A stretch of DNA of 64,000 nucleotides from Ruficoccus sp. ZRK36 (GCF_019603315.1 NZ_CP080649.1:3544176-3608175); one strand, 5' to 3'. Shown: positions 27,835 to 38,624, counted from the first letter of the stretch. Numbers and translations: made by a program. Notes: generated from the letters alone by a model not told the origin.

Positions 27835-27877
27835 CAAGCGCTCGGCGCTTGACCCGGATGAGGGGCTTCGCCCCTAC
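27832..27877 (+). repeat. Stop-codon-adjacent palindromic repeat, copy 2
   Basis: Starts with the gltD TAG stop: TAGCAAGCGCTCGGCGCTTG, then ACCCGGATGAGGGGC and a GGGGCTTCGCCCC hairpin, ending CTAC. The CAAGCGC/GCGCTTG arms differ from copies 1 and 3 by paired changes. Confidence 0.7.
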
Positions 27878-27940
27878 GGAGCCAGACAGGCTCCTACCCC
27901 GGCAACGGTGTAATCGAGACAAAGGTTAAAGCAAAATTTC

Positions 27941-27976
27941 AAAGCCGCAGCGCGTGTATCGCCTGCGGCTTTTTTA
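27941..27976 (+). terminator. Rho-independent terminator after gltD
   Basis: Stem AAGCCGCAG / CTGCGGCTT with a GC-rich loop, followed by TTTTT. It ends the gltBD transcript. Confidence 0.8.
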
Positions 27977-27978
27977 TG

Positions 27979-28048
27979 CTCACACGGAGGCACTGAGGCG
28001 CAGAGTTTGGATTGGCATTTCCTCCGTGCCTCAGTGCCTCCGTGTGAG
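27979..28048. repeat. Inverted pair of CACACGGAGGCAC repeats
   Basis: Two copies in opposite orientation; the first 21 bases of each arm (27979-27999 and 28028-28048) pair perfectly. The rest of the arms is related and the spacer is short. The unit lies between the gltD terminator and the convergent kup gene. Confidence 0.75.
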
Positions 28049-28068
28049 TCATAAAACGCCCCCCTCCC

Positions 28069-30015
28069 CTACAGAAACACCGGGTGGATGGTCTCGACCG
28101 CGCGTCGGGGCGGATATATAAAGTTCTCCTGCGTAGAGCGTGAATTGCGGGCGAGGAAAAGGAAGAGCGCCTTGAGCGGATACCACAGGGTGCGCGAGCG
28201 GGTGATAAAGACGCGCTCGCGGTTGAAGTGGAAGAGGACGTCGTCGATGTCGATCGCGCAGCCCACCTCGTCGTGCGCATAGCGCAGCAGCTCCAGCAGG
28301 TCCGGTTGCTCACGGTAGCCATAGCGGAAGGTGATCCGGAAAAACCCGTGATCGAGCTTTACCATCTCTACGATGCGCCCGTGCTTGACCTTGGGCTTCA
28401 CGTCGGGGATGGCCGTCAGCAGGATATTCTCCTCCCGCAGCACGTGGAAGAAGTTCATCTGGTCCTGCAGGGCAACGGGCACGTAGTTGTTGTCCGAGGT
28501 GAGAAAAATCGCCGTCCCCTTGATCGGCGTATAGGTCTGCTCAGGGAGCTTTTCCAGAAAACTATCCATGGTCTCCTGCCGCTCGAAGAAAGAGGTCGTG
28601 ATCGCCTTGCGGCCCATACGCCAGGTCAGCATGAGGATAAACAGACCACCCGCGATGAGCAGCGGATAGTAGGCACCGGAGAAGAACTTCAGGACATTCG
28701 AAGCGAGGAACGACAGGTCGATGACCCAGAACAGGGCCAGCAGCACCACGCTCCACCCCAGCCCCTTTTGCCAGACTTTGATGCGTACGTAGAAATACGC
28801 CAGTGAGGTAATCCCCATCGCCGCCGTCACCGCCATCCCGTAGGCCGCGGCCAGGCTCTCCGAGGTCTTAAACATGATGACCGTGACCACGCAGGCCACG
28901 CACAGCAGCAGGTTAACAATGGGCACGTAGATCTGGCCCTCGACCTGGCTGGAGGTGTGCACGATGGGCAGATTTGGGCAGTAGCGCAGCTGGATCGCCT
29001 GCCGCGTCAGCGCAAAGACGCCCGAGATAACCGCCTGCGAGGCAATAACCGTCGCCACGGTCGCCAAGCCGACCAGCGTGTACGTCATCCAACCCTGCGG
29101 CACCATGCTGAAAAACAGGTTATCAGGCATCTTCGGGCTCCCCAGTGCGAGCGCCCCCTGCCCGAAGTAATTGAGCAGCAGGCCGGGCATCGCCACAAAG
29201 AGCCATCCGCGCTGGATCGCCTTGCGGCCAAAGTGCCCCATATCCACATAGAGCGCCTCCACCCCGGTCACGCACAGCACGACACCCCCCAGCACCATCA
29301 GGGCCTGTGCCCGCTCGTGCCAGAGGAACTCCAGCGCATAGAGGGGGTTCACAGCCGCCAGAATCGTGTAACCATGGTTGAAGAGCTGCACGATGCCCAG
29401 TCCGCCCAGGACGATGAACCACAGCAACATGATCGGGCCAAAGGCTCTACCGATGCCCCCGGTGCCGAAACGCTGGATCGCGAACAGGGCGACCAGAATC
29501 CCCAGCGAGACCGGCACCACCAGGTGCCCCATATCCGGTCCGGCCACCTCCAGCCCCTCGATGGCACTAAGCACGGAGATGGACGGCGTGATGACACCAT
29601 CGCCCACCAGCAGCGCCGCCCCGAAGGCGATGAGCAAAAAGATGAACGGCGTGCGGCGGCCGACTTTCATTTTTTCCTCCAGCAGGGCATGCATGGAAAA
29701 GTCACCACCCTCCCCCTCATTATCGGCCTTCATGATGAAGAGCAGGTACTTGACGGTGACCACGAGCATCAGCGTCCAGAAAAACAGGGAAACAATGCCG
29801 AGGATGGAGTTGCGCAAGCCATTCGGGTCGGCAAAGGCGACCGTGGCATTCATCGCGTAAAGGGGGCTCGTCCCGATGTCCCCAAAGACCACACCGAGCG
29901 CCGCGAGGGTCAGCCCGGCACGAAAGCCGTTGGCCTCGGTCGGTGCCTGGACCGGCGTTTGTGTTTCAGCCACGCCGTCGGTCGCCGGCTCCGATTGCCC
30001 CCCGTTGTTAGCCAT
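28069..30015 (-). CDS. kup: Potassium uptake protein Kup
   Basis: Proton-coupled K+ symporter in the cytoplasmic membrane, 648 aa. After a 30-residue polar N-terminus the family signature ALGVVFGDIGTSPLYAM opens the first helix. About 12 membrane helices follow up to residue ~470, including GDGVITPSISVLSAIEGLEV and LNYFGQGAL. The last 150 residues are a soluble C-terminal domain (GTAIFLTSDNNYVPVAL and later). All expected segments are intact. No c-di-AMP riboswitch was recognised upstream. Confidence 0.97.
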   Translation of the reverse strand: MANNGGQSEPATDGVAETQTPVQAPTEANGFRAGLTLAALGVVFGDIGTSPLYAMNATVAFADPNGLRNSILGIVSLFFWTLMLVVTVKYLLFIMKADNEGEGGDFSMHALLEEKMKVGRRTPFIFLLIAFGAALLVGDGVITPSISVLSAIEGLEVAGPDMGHLVVPVSLGILVALFAIQRFGTGGIGRAFGPIMLLWFIVLGGLGIVQLFNHGYTILAAVNPLYALEFLWHERAQALMVLGGVVLCVTGVEALYVDMGHFGRKAIQRGWLFVAMPGLLLNYFGQGALALGSPKMPDNLFFSMVPQGWMTYTLVGLATVATVIASQAVISGVFALTRQAIQLRYCPNLPIVHTSSQVEGQIYVPIVNLLLCVACVVTVIMFKTSESLAAAYGMAVTAAMGITSLAYFYVRIKVWQKGLGWSVVLLALFWVIDLSFLASNVLKFFSGAYYPLLIAGGLFILMLTWRMGRKAITTSFFERQETMDSFLEKLPEQTYTPIKGTAIFLTSDNNYVPVALQDQMNFFHVLREENILLTAIPDVKPKVKHGRIVEMVKLDHGFFRITFRYGYREQPDLLELLRYAHDEVGCAIDIDDVLFHFNRERVFITRSRTLWYPLKALFLFLARNSRSTQENFIYPPRRAVETIHPVFL

Positions 30016-30074
30016 CCCCCTCAGACAAGATCACGCAAGCTCACAAGTCGAGCCTTAGGTGCGTGGCAGGACAA

Positions 30075-30103
30075 GTCCTGCACCTGTGATGCGCCCGCAT
30101 CAC
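30075..30103 (+). repeat. Hairpin repeat module (CACCTGTGAT type)
   Basis: GTCCTGCACCTGTGATGCG, then CCCG, then CATCAC. The same order (GTCCTGCACCTGTGATGC, hairpin, GCATCAC) occurs at 38625. Confidence 0.65.
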
Positions 30104-30112
30104 CTCCCAAAG

Positions 30113-30148
30113 CAAAAAGCCGCTCGGCGGACCGAACGGCTTTTTGTG
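30113..30148 (-). terminator. Rho-independent terminator of the glutaredoxin-like gene
   Basis: Near-symmetric GCAAAAAGCCG / CGGCTTTTTG stem, 32 bases past the stop at 30180, with a T-run on the minus strand. It could work in both directions. Confidence 0.75.
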
Positions 30149-30179
30149 TCACCCCGTCTGGGGGACGGTGGCGAAAAGG

Positions 30180-30515
30180 TTAAAAGAAGCGGATGGTCTT
30201 GGAGGCCATGCGCTCGTGCTCCTCGTCGGTGCAGGGGGCGTCGATCGGCACATCGACATTCTTGTCGCTGGGTTGCACGAGCTGGTTGCTGAGCATGTAG
30301 TTCTCGACTTCTTCTCCGCTTACGTCAGCCAGCATCACGCCATCGACCTCGACACAGGGGGAAAGGGTCTGGCCGGACTTCTCGACCATCTCGGCATAGT
30401 TTTCCGGAAAGTTGATGATGTCGATGTCTTCGTAATCGATGCCGTATTTGCTAAAAATTGCGCGTACACCATTGCTCCATCCGCAATGGGGTTTCAGATA
30501 TGCTTTTACTTTCAT
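30180..30515 (-). CDS. Glutaredoxin-like protein with CxxS active site
   Basis: Thioredoxin-fold protein of 111 aa. The usual CPYC site reads CGWS (C11-S14, in KPHCGWSNGVRAIF), so only the N-terminal cysteine is left, as in monothiol glutaredoxins. The helix and strand that follow (YGIDYEDIDIINFPENYAEM) and the cis-Pro region SPCVEVDGVMLADVSGEEVE agree with the fold; Cys instead of Thr-Val before the cis-proline loop is unusual. The C-terminal 30 residues extend beyond the domain. Iron-sulfur handling or thiol transfer are both possible. Confidence 0.85.
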   Translation of the reverse strand: MKVKAYLKPHCGWSNGVRAIFSKYGIDYEDIDIINFPENYAEMVEKSGQTLSPCVEVDGVMLADVSGEEVENYMLSNQLVQPSDKNVDVPIDAPCTDEEHERMASKTIRFF

Positions 30516-30780
30516 TCGAGACCTAGAGTTTGATTCGGGTTAGATTGTTGCTGTTATGCCGGGTAAAATCCCTTAGATATTAATGCTTCAGGAAACGCAA
30601 AAATTCAACCGGTGCAGCAACAAAAAATTAACGCTGGTGTCACACATAAGTCCAGCTTTCATCAAGGCTGAGGGGGAATCGCCCCAGGCAAACCGGCCCA
30701 AGATAAGCCAACCGGGCACCTGAAGGATCATTAAAACAACGCTTGGATCGGCTCCGGCTTTCCCTCATGCTGCCGCGCTA

Positions 30781-31602
30781 ATGGCCCATATTAGGCATAG
30801 AGCGTCCAACACGGTCCCGACCCACCTTTGCTGGTGGCAGTGGCCAAACATCCTGGCTCTCGATGCCGTCTTTATCGCCGTGATCTGGCAGCACTGGCTG
30901 GGCTATCCGGGTGTCGCTGGCTCTCTTGTGCTGGGGCTGTCCGTCTGGCTGACCTATACCGCCGACCGCTGGATGGACGTGCGGGGGCTGCCTGCCGACC
31001 GTATCGTGACCGACCGCCATCGCTTCGCCCGCCGCTGGGAAAAGGAGCTGATCATCGTCTGGGGTGCAGTGCTGGTCGCAGACATCACGCTCTCCCTCAC
31101 CGGCCTGAGCGTTGCGCAGTTCGGAGCCGGGCTGTGCCTGCTGGCCCTCTGCATCGCCTACTCCATCGCCGTCCACCGGCACCTGCGCATCCCCAAGGAG
31201 CTGCTGGTGGCCGCGATCTTCACCGCTGGCACCGGGCTGTATCCGCTCAGCGGTAACCATCTGCCCCTGCGCGCAGCAGGGCTCGCGGCCTTATTTCTGC
31301 TCGCCTTCGCCAACTGCTCCTTGATCGCCTTTCGCGAGCGCCACATCGACGGGCAAATGGGCCGCACCTCGCTGGCCCGTCAACACCCGCGCAGTCGTCC
31401 GTGGGCTTTTCGGGGGCTGCTGGTAGCCGCCGTACTCGGGCTGGTGATGGCCTTCGGGCACTCACCCCAGTATCTGATGGTCAGTGTCTGCGCCGCCGGG
31501 ATGTTTGCGCTGGGCATGGTCGCCGAGCGCCTTTCTCCGGAGTTTTTCCGCGTACTGGCCGACGGTATCCTGCTCCTGCCCGTCCTGTGCCTGCTTTTCT
31601 AA
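30781..31602 (+). CDS. Multi-pass membrane protein, possibly UbiA-like prenyltransferase
   Basis: Integral membrane protein of 273 aa with about eight hydrophobic segments. After the second helix, WLTYTADRWMDVRG carries a DRxxD acidic pair in a place reminiscent of the first Asp-rich motif of UbiA enzymes, followed by a basic RHRFARRW segment. A clear second Asp motif was not found; FRERHIDGQ is the nearest acidic stretch. The gene ends 9 bases before a methyltransferase gene, so the two probably form a pair acting on the same lipid-like substrate. The family assignment is tentative. Confidence 0.6.
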   Translation: MAHIRHRASNTVPTHLCWWQWPNILALDAVFIAVIWQHWLGYPGVAGSLVLGLSVWLTYTADRWMDVRGLPADRIVTDRHRFARRWEKELIIVWGAVLVADITLSLTGLSVAQFGAGLCLLALCIAYSIAVHRHLRIPKELLVAAIFTAGTGLYPLSGNHLPLRAAGLAALFLLAFANCSLIAFRERHIDGQMGRTSLARQHPRSRPWAFRGLLVAAVLGLVMAFGHSPQYLMVSVCAAGMFALGMVAERLSPEFFRVLADGILLLPVLCLLF

Positions 31603-31611
31603 AAACACCCC

Positions 31612-32298
31612 GTGATGCCCCAGCAGCCTCCGACGAAAGGCCTCCGTCCCACTCGCAGCCCCGGCTTTGACCGGGTGGCGCCGCTCTACCCGAGACTGGA
31701 GCACCTGGTACACGGGCAGCGGCTGGAGCGCGGCAGGCAGGCCTTTCTACCAGAGCTGGAAAACTGCCGAAACCTGCTCCTGCTCGGCGAGGGTAACGGG
31801 CGCTTTCTGCGTGCGCTCCTCGCGCAGAATCCGACCTGTGCGGTCACGGTCGTCGAGGTCAGCCCGCGGATGATCGCGCATGCCCGCCAGCGCCTCTCGG
31901 CGGCCGACGCGGGCCGCGTCAGCTGGATCGAGGCCTCGGCCCTGGAGGTCGAGCTGCCCGCCGAGTCTTTTGACGCCGTGGTCACGCACTACCTGTTCGA
32001 CCTGTTTAACCCGGACGGGCAGGCGCAGATGCTGGCCAACGGACTGCGCGCCCTGCGCGCCGGCGGCCTGTGGCAGGATACGGAGTTCCGGGCTGACGGC
32101 CCTACCCGCTTCGCGCGGCTGAAGAACCGGCTCCTGCTCGCCGCCAGCTACCGCTTTCTGGGGGCGCTGTGCGACTTCCCGGCCCGCCAGTTAGCTGACC
32201 ACCGCCCCCTCATGCATGCTGCCGGACTGGAACTGCTGGAGGAGCGCCCGCTCGGGCACCTGCTGACTGCGCGCCTCTGGCAGCGCACTGAGGCGTGA
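31612..32298 (+). CDS. Class I SAM-dependent methyltransferase
   Basis: Protein of 228 aa. Motif I for S-adenosylmethionine is LLLLGEGNGRFLRALL (about residues 55-70), with the acidic end of strand two as VVEVSPRMI, motif II/III as FDAVVTHYLFDLF, and motif IV as LRALRAGGLWQDTEF. The start is GTG 31612 or ATG 31615; neither has a strong ribosome site. The gap of 9 bases from the membrane protein gene upstream suggests co-translation. The order resembles ubiquinone/menaquinone-type prenyl transfer plus methylation, but that is an inference. Confidence 0.88.
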   Translation: MMPQQPPTKGLRPTRSPGFDRVAPLYPRLEHLVHGQRLERGRQAFLPELENCRNLLLLGEGNGRFLRALLAQNPTCAVTVVEVSPRMIAHARQRLSAADAGRVSWIEASALEVELPAESFDAVVTHYLFDLFNPDGQAQMLANGLRALRAGGLWQDTEFRADGPTRFARLKNRLLLAASYRFLGALCDFPARQLADHRPLMHAAGLELLEERPLGHLLTARLWQRTEA

Positions 32299-32394
32299 CC
32301 AGCCGACCAGAATGTGCCGCCCCACCCATCAAAAACGTGCTTACGCCGCTAAAGCCTTGACTGTACGGGGCCGGGTCGGGAGCATCCGCAGCCT

Positions 32395-32994
32395 ATGAAG
32401 TTGGTCTGTCTTGACCTTGAGGGGGTGCTGATCCCGGAAATCTGGATGGCCGTCGCCGAGAAAACCGGCGTCGAGGGGCTACGCCGTACCACCCGCGACG
32501 AGCCGGACTACGACGTGCTCATGAACTACCGGCTGGGCCTGCTGGCCGAGCACGACATCCGCCTGCCTCTGATCCAGGAAGTCATCGGTACGCTTTCGCC
32601 CCTGCCGGGCGCCAAGGAGTTCACCGCGTGGCTCAAGAGCGTCAGCCAGGTCATTATCCTTTCGGACACCTTTGCTCAGTTCGCCGCCCCGCTCATGCGT
32701 CAGCTGGACTACCCGACCCTCTTCTGCCACGAGCTCGTGGTAGATCCGGAGGGACGCATCACCGGCTACGCCCTGCGCCAGAACGACCAGAAGCGCAAGG
32801 CCATCGAGGCCTTCCGCAGCCTGAACTTTGAGACCATCGCCTCCGGCGACTCCTACAACGACCTGAGCATGATCCAGAGTGCCGACCACGGCATTCTTTT
32901 CCGCCCCTCGGACGCCTTCGCGGCCGAGTACCCGGAGTTCCCCGTCACCCGCGAGCACGCCGAGCTGCGTGCCGAGATCGAAAAGCACCTCTAA
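32395..32994 (+). CDS. thrH: Bifunctional phosphoserine phosphatase/homoserine phosphotransferase ThrH
   Basis: HAD-family enzyme of 199 aa, almost colinear with Pseudomonas ThrH. The nucleophile motif is CLDLEGVLIPEIW, with D7 and the family-specific E9. TTRDEPDYDVLMNYRL is the cap, VIILSDTFAQFAAPLMRQL the motif II region, and IASGDSYNDLSMI the metal site. ThrH hydrolyses phosphoserine and can move the phosphate to homoserine. It is followed by purM on the same strand after 80 bases, a gap holding a GCTGATTT/AAATCAGC hairpin. Confidence 0.96.
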   Translation: MKLVCLDLEGVLIPEIWMAVAEKTGVEGLRRTTRDEPDYDVLMNYRLGLLAEHDIRLPLIQEVIGTLSPLPGAKEFTAWLKSVSQVIILSDTFAQFAAPLMRQLDYPTLFCHELVVDPEGRITGYALRQNDQKRKAIEAFRSLNFETIASGDSYNDLSMIQSADHGILFRPSDAFAAEYPEFPVTREHAELRAEIEKHL

Positions 32995-33074
32995 GCCCTC
33001 TGCGGCGAATCCCCACCGCTGATTTCTGAAAAATCAGCCTGACGAGCCGCCCGAACTTCCCTAAAACCTTTTCC

Positions 33075-34277
33075 GTGTCAGATTCCCAACCAGATACCGG
33101 TCGCTACGCAGCGCGTGGCGTTTCAGCTACCAAGGGCGAAGTCCACGCCGCCGTGGATAAACTCGATCAGGGCCTTTTCCCCGGCGCGTTCTGCAAGATC
33201 GTCCCCGACGTGCTCACCGGCGATCCGACCAAGTGCAACCTGATCCACGCCGACGGCTCGGGCACCAAGTCCCTCATCGCGTACCTGCACTTCCGCGAGA
33301 CGGGCGACGCCTCGATCTTCCGGGGCATCGCCCAGGACAGCATCGTCATGAACATCGACGACCTGCTCTGCGTTGGCGCCACCGGCCCAATCCTGATCAA
33401 CAGCACCGTCAACCGCAACGCTCGCGCCTTTCCCGGTAATGCGCTGGCCGAGTTGATCAACGGCACCGAAGACTTTCTGGCCAACCTGCGCGAATACGGC
33501 GTGAACATCGTATCCGGCGGGGGCGAAACCGCCGACGTAGGCGACTGCACGGACACCGTCACGGTGGACAGCTGCGCCGTCGCCGTGATGGACCGCGACA
33601 AGGTCATCACCGGCGAGAAGATCGTCCCCGGCCTCTCCATCATCGGCATCAGCTCAGCCGGACAGGCTAACTACGAATCCTTTGTCAACAGCGGTATCGG
33701 CAGCAACGGCCTGACCAGCGCCCGCCACGAGATGCTCTCCACCTACTACCGCGACACGTATCCGGAGACCTATGACAAGGCCACTCCGGCGGACCTCGTG
33801 TACTGCGGCCCCTACAAGCTCGACGACAAGCTCCCTGACGGTGACGGCATGACCGTGGGCGAGGCTATCCTCAGCCCCACTCGCACCTACGCCCCCATCG
33901 TCACCAAGCTCCTCGCCGACTACCGCGAGAGCGTGCGCGGGCTCGTCCACTGCTCCGGCGGCGGTCAGGGCAAGTGCCTGCGCTTCGGGAACAACGTCCA
34001 CTTTATCAAGAACCAGCTCCTGCCCATCCCGCCGGTCTTCCGGGCCATTCAGGCCGCCAGCATGACCCCGTGGAAGGAGATGTACCAAGTCTTCAACATG
34101 GGCCACCGCCTGGAGGTGTATTGCCCACCCGAGGATGCTGACACGCTGCTGGCCACCATCCGCTCCTTTGGGGTCGAGGCCGATGTCGTCGGCCGCACCG
34201 AGAAGAGCCAGCGCGAAAACGGCGCCAACCACCTCACTCTCTTCCACGGTGAGGAAATGCTCAGCTACGCCCTCTAG
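33075..34277 (+). CDS. purM: Phosphoribosylformylglycinamidine cyclo-ligase
   Basis: Closes the imidazole ring (FGAM to AIR), the step after PurQL. At 400 aa it is longer than E. coli PurM (345) and resembles the form found in Bacteroidetes. The ATP-grasping PurM fold is shown by [50 protein letters not shown] and [18 protein letters not shown] is the start codon. It stands apart from purQ/purL/purF by 15 kb. Confidence 0.93.
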   Translation: MSDSQPDTGRYAARGVSATKGEVHAAVDKLDQGLFPGAFCKIVPDVLTGDPTKCNLIHADGSGTKSLIAYLHFRETGDASIFRGIAQDSIVMNIDDLLCVGATGPILINSTVNRNARAFPGNALAELINGTEDFLANLREYGVNIVSGGGETADVGDCTDTVTVDSCAVAVMDRDKVITGEKIVPGLSIIGISSAGQANYESFVNSGIGSNGLTSARHEMLSTYYRDTYPETYDKATPADLVYCGPYKLDDKLPDGDGMTVGEAILSPTRTYAPIVTKLLADYRESVRGLVHCSGGGQGKCLRFGNNVHFIKNQLLPIPPVFRAIQAASMTPWKEMYQVFNMGHRLEVYCPPEDADTLLATIRSFGVEADVVGRTEKSQRENGANHLTLFHGEEMLSYAL

Positions 34278-34367
34278 CAGGAAGAATACGGGGCTACGCG
34301 TCCCGCCTTCGGAGATTGCGGTACAGCGGCGGTTGTGCTAACGGTTTAGCTCAACCTCACCGCCCTT

Positions 34368-35345
34368 ATGTCTCTCCCACGCACCTTTCTCGCCCTGCTG
34401 TGTCTGGGCACCGTTTCGCTGCACGCTGACGATTACTTCGACGCCGCTCAGGTCTGCACCCTTGAGGGACAGGCCACCTCCCCCACGCGCTACGGACGCG
34501 CGGTCTACTCCGAGTTCGTAGCAGGCAGCCGGCTGGAGCCCTACTCTTACGACACGACGCGCGCCGTCTCCGCCAAGGGCGTAGCATACTTCGACCTCAA
34601 CCAGGACGGCCTGCGTGCCGCGCTGGAAGATCCGCAAGGCGCGCGCCTTTACCTGAGTTTTATCCTGCTAAAAACCGTTGGTGAGCCCGGCCCGCTGCGA
34701 GTCTCGTATCTGGGGATGCAGGACGACATCAACTCCGAGGCCAGCCGCGCCCGGCAGTTTCGCTCCGAGCCGCTCCAGAGCGTCGGTCGTGTGCTGGAGC
34801 CCAGCTCGCAGCCTGGCCTGAAAATCGTCGATGTCACCCCGCTGCTGAAAGCGCCAGTCAATGCCCGTTGGCTCGTCGTACGCTTCGAGCAGGACGGCTA
34901 CCGCCCCACAAACAACGGGAAAAGCGACCTCTACCAGTTTAACGGCAATAACAGCTCTGTCCGCCTCACGCTCAGCACGCGTGATAATGCGCATCAGGCC
35001 GTCGTCGCTGGCTACGAATCCGGGGGACTGGCCGGAGCCATCGACCTCGACAACGATGGGCAGCCCAATCTGAGCAGTGATCCCGTCCCCACCCTCGGGC
35101 AGACCAATGTCAAAGTCCGCACGATCTATCTCGGGGGGAGCCAACAGGGCAACCCAAACGGCCAGCCCGTCACCAGCGGCGGCGTTTCCTCTGGTGTGCA
35201 GGGAACCGTAGCTACCGAGCAGCCCATGCTGCCGGACGTGCATACCCAGCAGGTCGGCACGGGTAACTTTGACCAGAGCGAAGACAATCTGCCCGGCTCA
35301 TCCGGTACCTTCACCGGCGACGAGCAGGGCGAGTTCGGCGAGTAG
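34368..35345 (+). CDS. Secreted hypothetical protein
   Basis: A signal peptide is clear (MSLPRTFLALLCLGTVSLHA, cleavage near residue 20), giving an exported mature protein of about 305 aa. The first two thirds look like beta-sandwich sequence (LYLSFILLKTVGEPGPLRVS, ARWLVVRFEQDGYRP) that recalls carbohydrate-binding or DNRLRE-type modules, without a firm match. A DLDNDGQPNLSSDPVP stretch (about residue 225) resembles a calcium-binding thrombospondin-3-like Asp repeat. The last 90 residues are low-complexity (Gly, Ser, Gln). It could be a surface or envelope protein; the function is unknown. Confidence 0.75.
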   Translation: MSLPRTFLALLCLGTVSLHADDYFDAAQVCTLEGQATSPTRYGRAVYSEFVAGSRLEPYSYDTTRAVSAKGVAYFDLNQDGLRAALEDPQGARLYLSFILLKTVGEPGPLRVSYLGMQDDINSEASRARQFRSEPLQSVGRVLEPSSQPGLKIVDVTPLLKAPVNARWLVVRFEQDGYRPTNNGKSDLYQFNGNNSSVRLTLSTRDNAHQAVVAGYESGGLAGAIDLDNDGQPNLSSDPVPTLGQTNVKVRTIYLGGSQQGNPNGQPVTSGGVSSGVQGTVATEQPMLPDVHTQQVGTGNFDQSEDNLPGSSGTFTGDEQGEFGE

Positions 35346-35360
35346 TACCCCCTTCGGGGA

Positions 35361-36272
35361 TTACAAATCCGTGGCGTAGGGCAGCCACTTCTTGATCACC
35401 TTGTGGAGATCACCCGAGCTGCGGAACTGCGTCAGGAAGGTATTGCACTCTTCGAGCAGCTCGAGGTCGTCCTTGCGGACAGCCCAGGCGAGATACTCCT
35501 CAGTAAGTGAAACGACCATCGGCGCCAGGCCACTGTCCTCATTTTCGGAGGCCAGCCACCAGACGATCGGTGAGTCATCGATCACCATGTCGATCTTACC
35601 GGCGGCCAGATCCTTGGCGGCGTCATTGACATCGCTGTACGGCACGCGCTCGGCGTAGATAAAGTTCTCCTGTACGAAAAGATCCCCGGTCGTGCCCTTT
35701 TCGACACCGACGCGGCCCTTGGTATTGAGCAGGCCCAGCGTGTTGCTGTACTTACCCAGCTCACTGCGGTGCACCAGCGGCATCTGCCCGACCTTCATGT
35801 ACGGTTGGGAAAAGTTCACCCGGATGGCGCGCATCTCGGTGAAGGACATACCCGACATGATGATGTCGATCTTGTTATCGAGCAGGGCCGGGATCAACTG
35901 ATGGAAAGGCAGCTGCACAAACTCCACCTCGCGCCCGATGGACTTGCCGAGGTAGGTGGCCAGATCAGCCTCGATACCGGAGACTTTGTTCCCCTGTAAA
36001 AAGATGACGGGCGGGCCGCTCGGGTTAACCCCTACCCGCAGCTTGGCGGCGGTCTTCGGAGTGACGCCTTTCGCGAAATCCGGGGCGAGCGGGCCGTCCC
36101 CACTTACCTGCTTTTGAGTGGCGGACGTCTTGGCGCCAGCGTAGTCCGGAGCGACCGGGCTATCAGCATCCGCAGACTCGGCGGCAGTGGCCGAGAGCAG
36201 GCCGATAGAGAGAATAGCAAACAGACCGATCCAAAGACGGCCCCACGACAGTCGCGCAGCGGATAAAATCAT
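35361..36272 (-). CDS. Solute-binding protein, family 3 (amino-acid type)
   Basis: Periplasmic binding protein of 303 aa with an N-terminal export signal (about residues 1-30). The binding domain starts at KLRVGVNPSGPPVIFLQGNK and includes the family signature GIEADLATYLGKSIGREVEF and DIIMSGMSFTEMRAIRVNFS. Between signal and domain is a 50-residue linker with a repeated unit: APDYAGAKTSATQK and APDFAKGVTPKTA. No permease or ATPase gene adjoins, so it is an orphan that could feed a distant transporter or act in sensing. Confidence 0.88.
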   Translation of the reverse strand: MILSAARLSWGRLWIGLFAILSIGLLSATAAESADADSPVAPDYAGAKTSATQKQVSGDGPLAPDFAKGVTPKTAAKLRVGVNPSGPPVIFLQGNKVSGIEADLATYLGKSIGREVEFVQLPFHQLIPALLDNKIDIIMSGMSFTEMRAIRVNFSQPYMKVGQMPLVHRSELGKYSNTLGLLNTKGRVGVEKGTTGDLFVQENFIYAERVPYSDVNDAAKDLAAGKIDMVIDDSPIVWWLASENEDSGLAPMVVSLTEEYLAWAVRKDDLELLEECNTFLTQFRSSGDLHKVIKKWLPYATDL

Positions 36273-36354
36273 AGTTTCGATGAGAAAGAGGATTGCTGCG
36301 CAGCATTGAACAGGCCAACCCCAGCGGCAACCCTAAACTCAAGCGCACGGCATG

Positions 36355-36550
36355 AGTGCGCATCGTTTCAGTAAGCCGCTGATAGAAGAACATCAAAACC
36401 GGAGTGCTACCAAACCCCAATCGTATTGGACGGAAAATGGCGGGATCGTGTCAGGTGAAATCTCCATGGCGGTCCAACGTTTGAGCGCAGCTCGGACGCT
36501 GGACCGAAAGTGCAGGCTTTGCCTGCCGCGGGTGCGGGCTGCGCAAGCCC
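36355..36550 (-). repeat. Degenerate mosaic element, partial copy
   Basis: Two pieces of the mosaic repeat. At 36357-36402 GCGCATCGTTTCAG, a shortened hairpin TCAGTAAGCCGCTGA, and ACATCAAAACCGG match the flanks of the long hairpin at 11847. At 36495-36550, read on the minus strand, GGGCTTGCGCAGCCC, GCGGCAGGCAAAGCCTGC and ACTTTCGG match the beginning of the element. The pieces have opposite orientation, so this copy is rearranged. It occupies most of the 297-base gap between the binding protein gene and acs. Confidence 0.6.
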
Positions 36551-36569
36551 GAAAAATCAACCCGTTTAC

Positions 36570-38528
<1,959 letters not shown>

Positions 38529-38624
38529 AACAAAAACAACTAGAGGTGAACAGTTGCCTTAATATCCCCAGTTTTAACTCACGGTCAAATGAAAAGTCCG
38601 GGTGGCACCCGGAGGCAGAACAGA

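Noticed and set aside
30650-30735. TPP or c-di-GMP riboswitch before the UbiA-like gene
   Set aside because: Only fragments (CTGAG, ACCTGA, GGCAAACC) match; the helices and conserved joins of either class cannot be formed.
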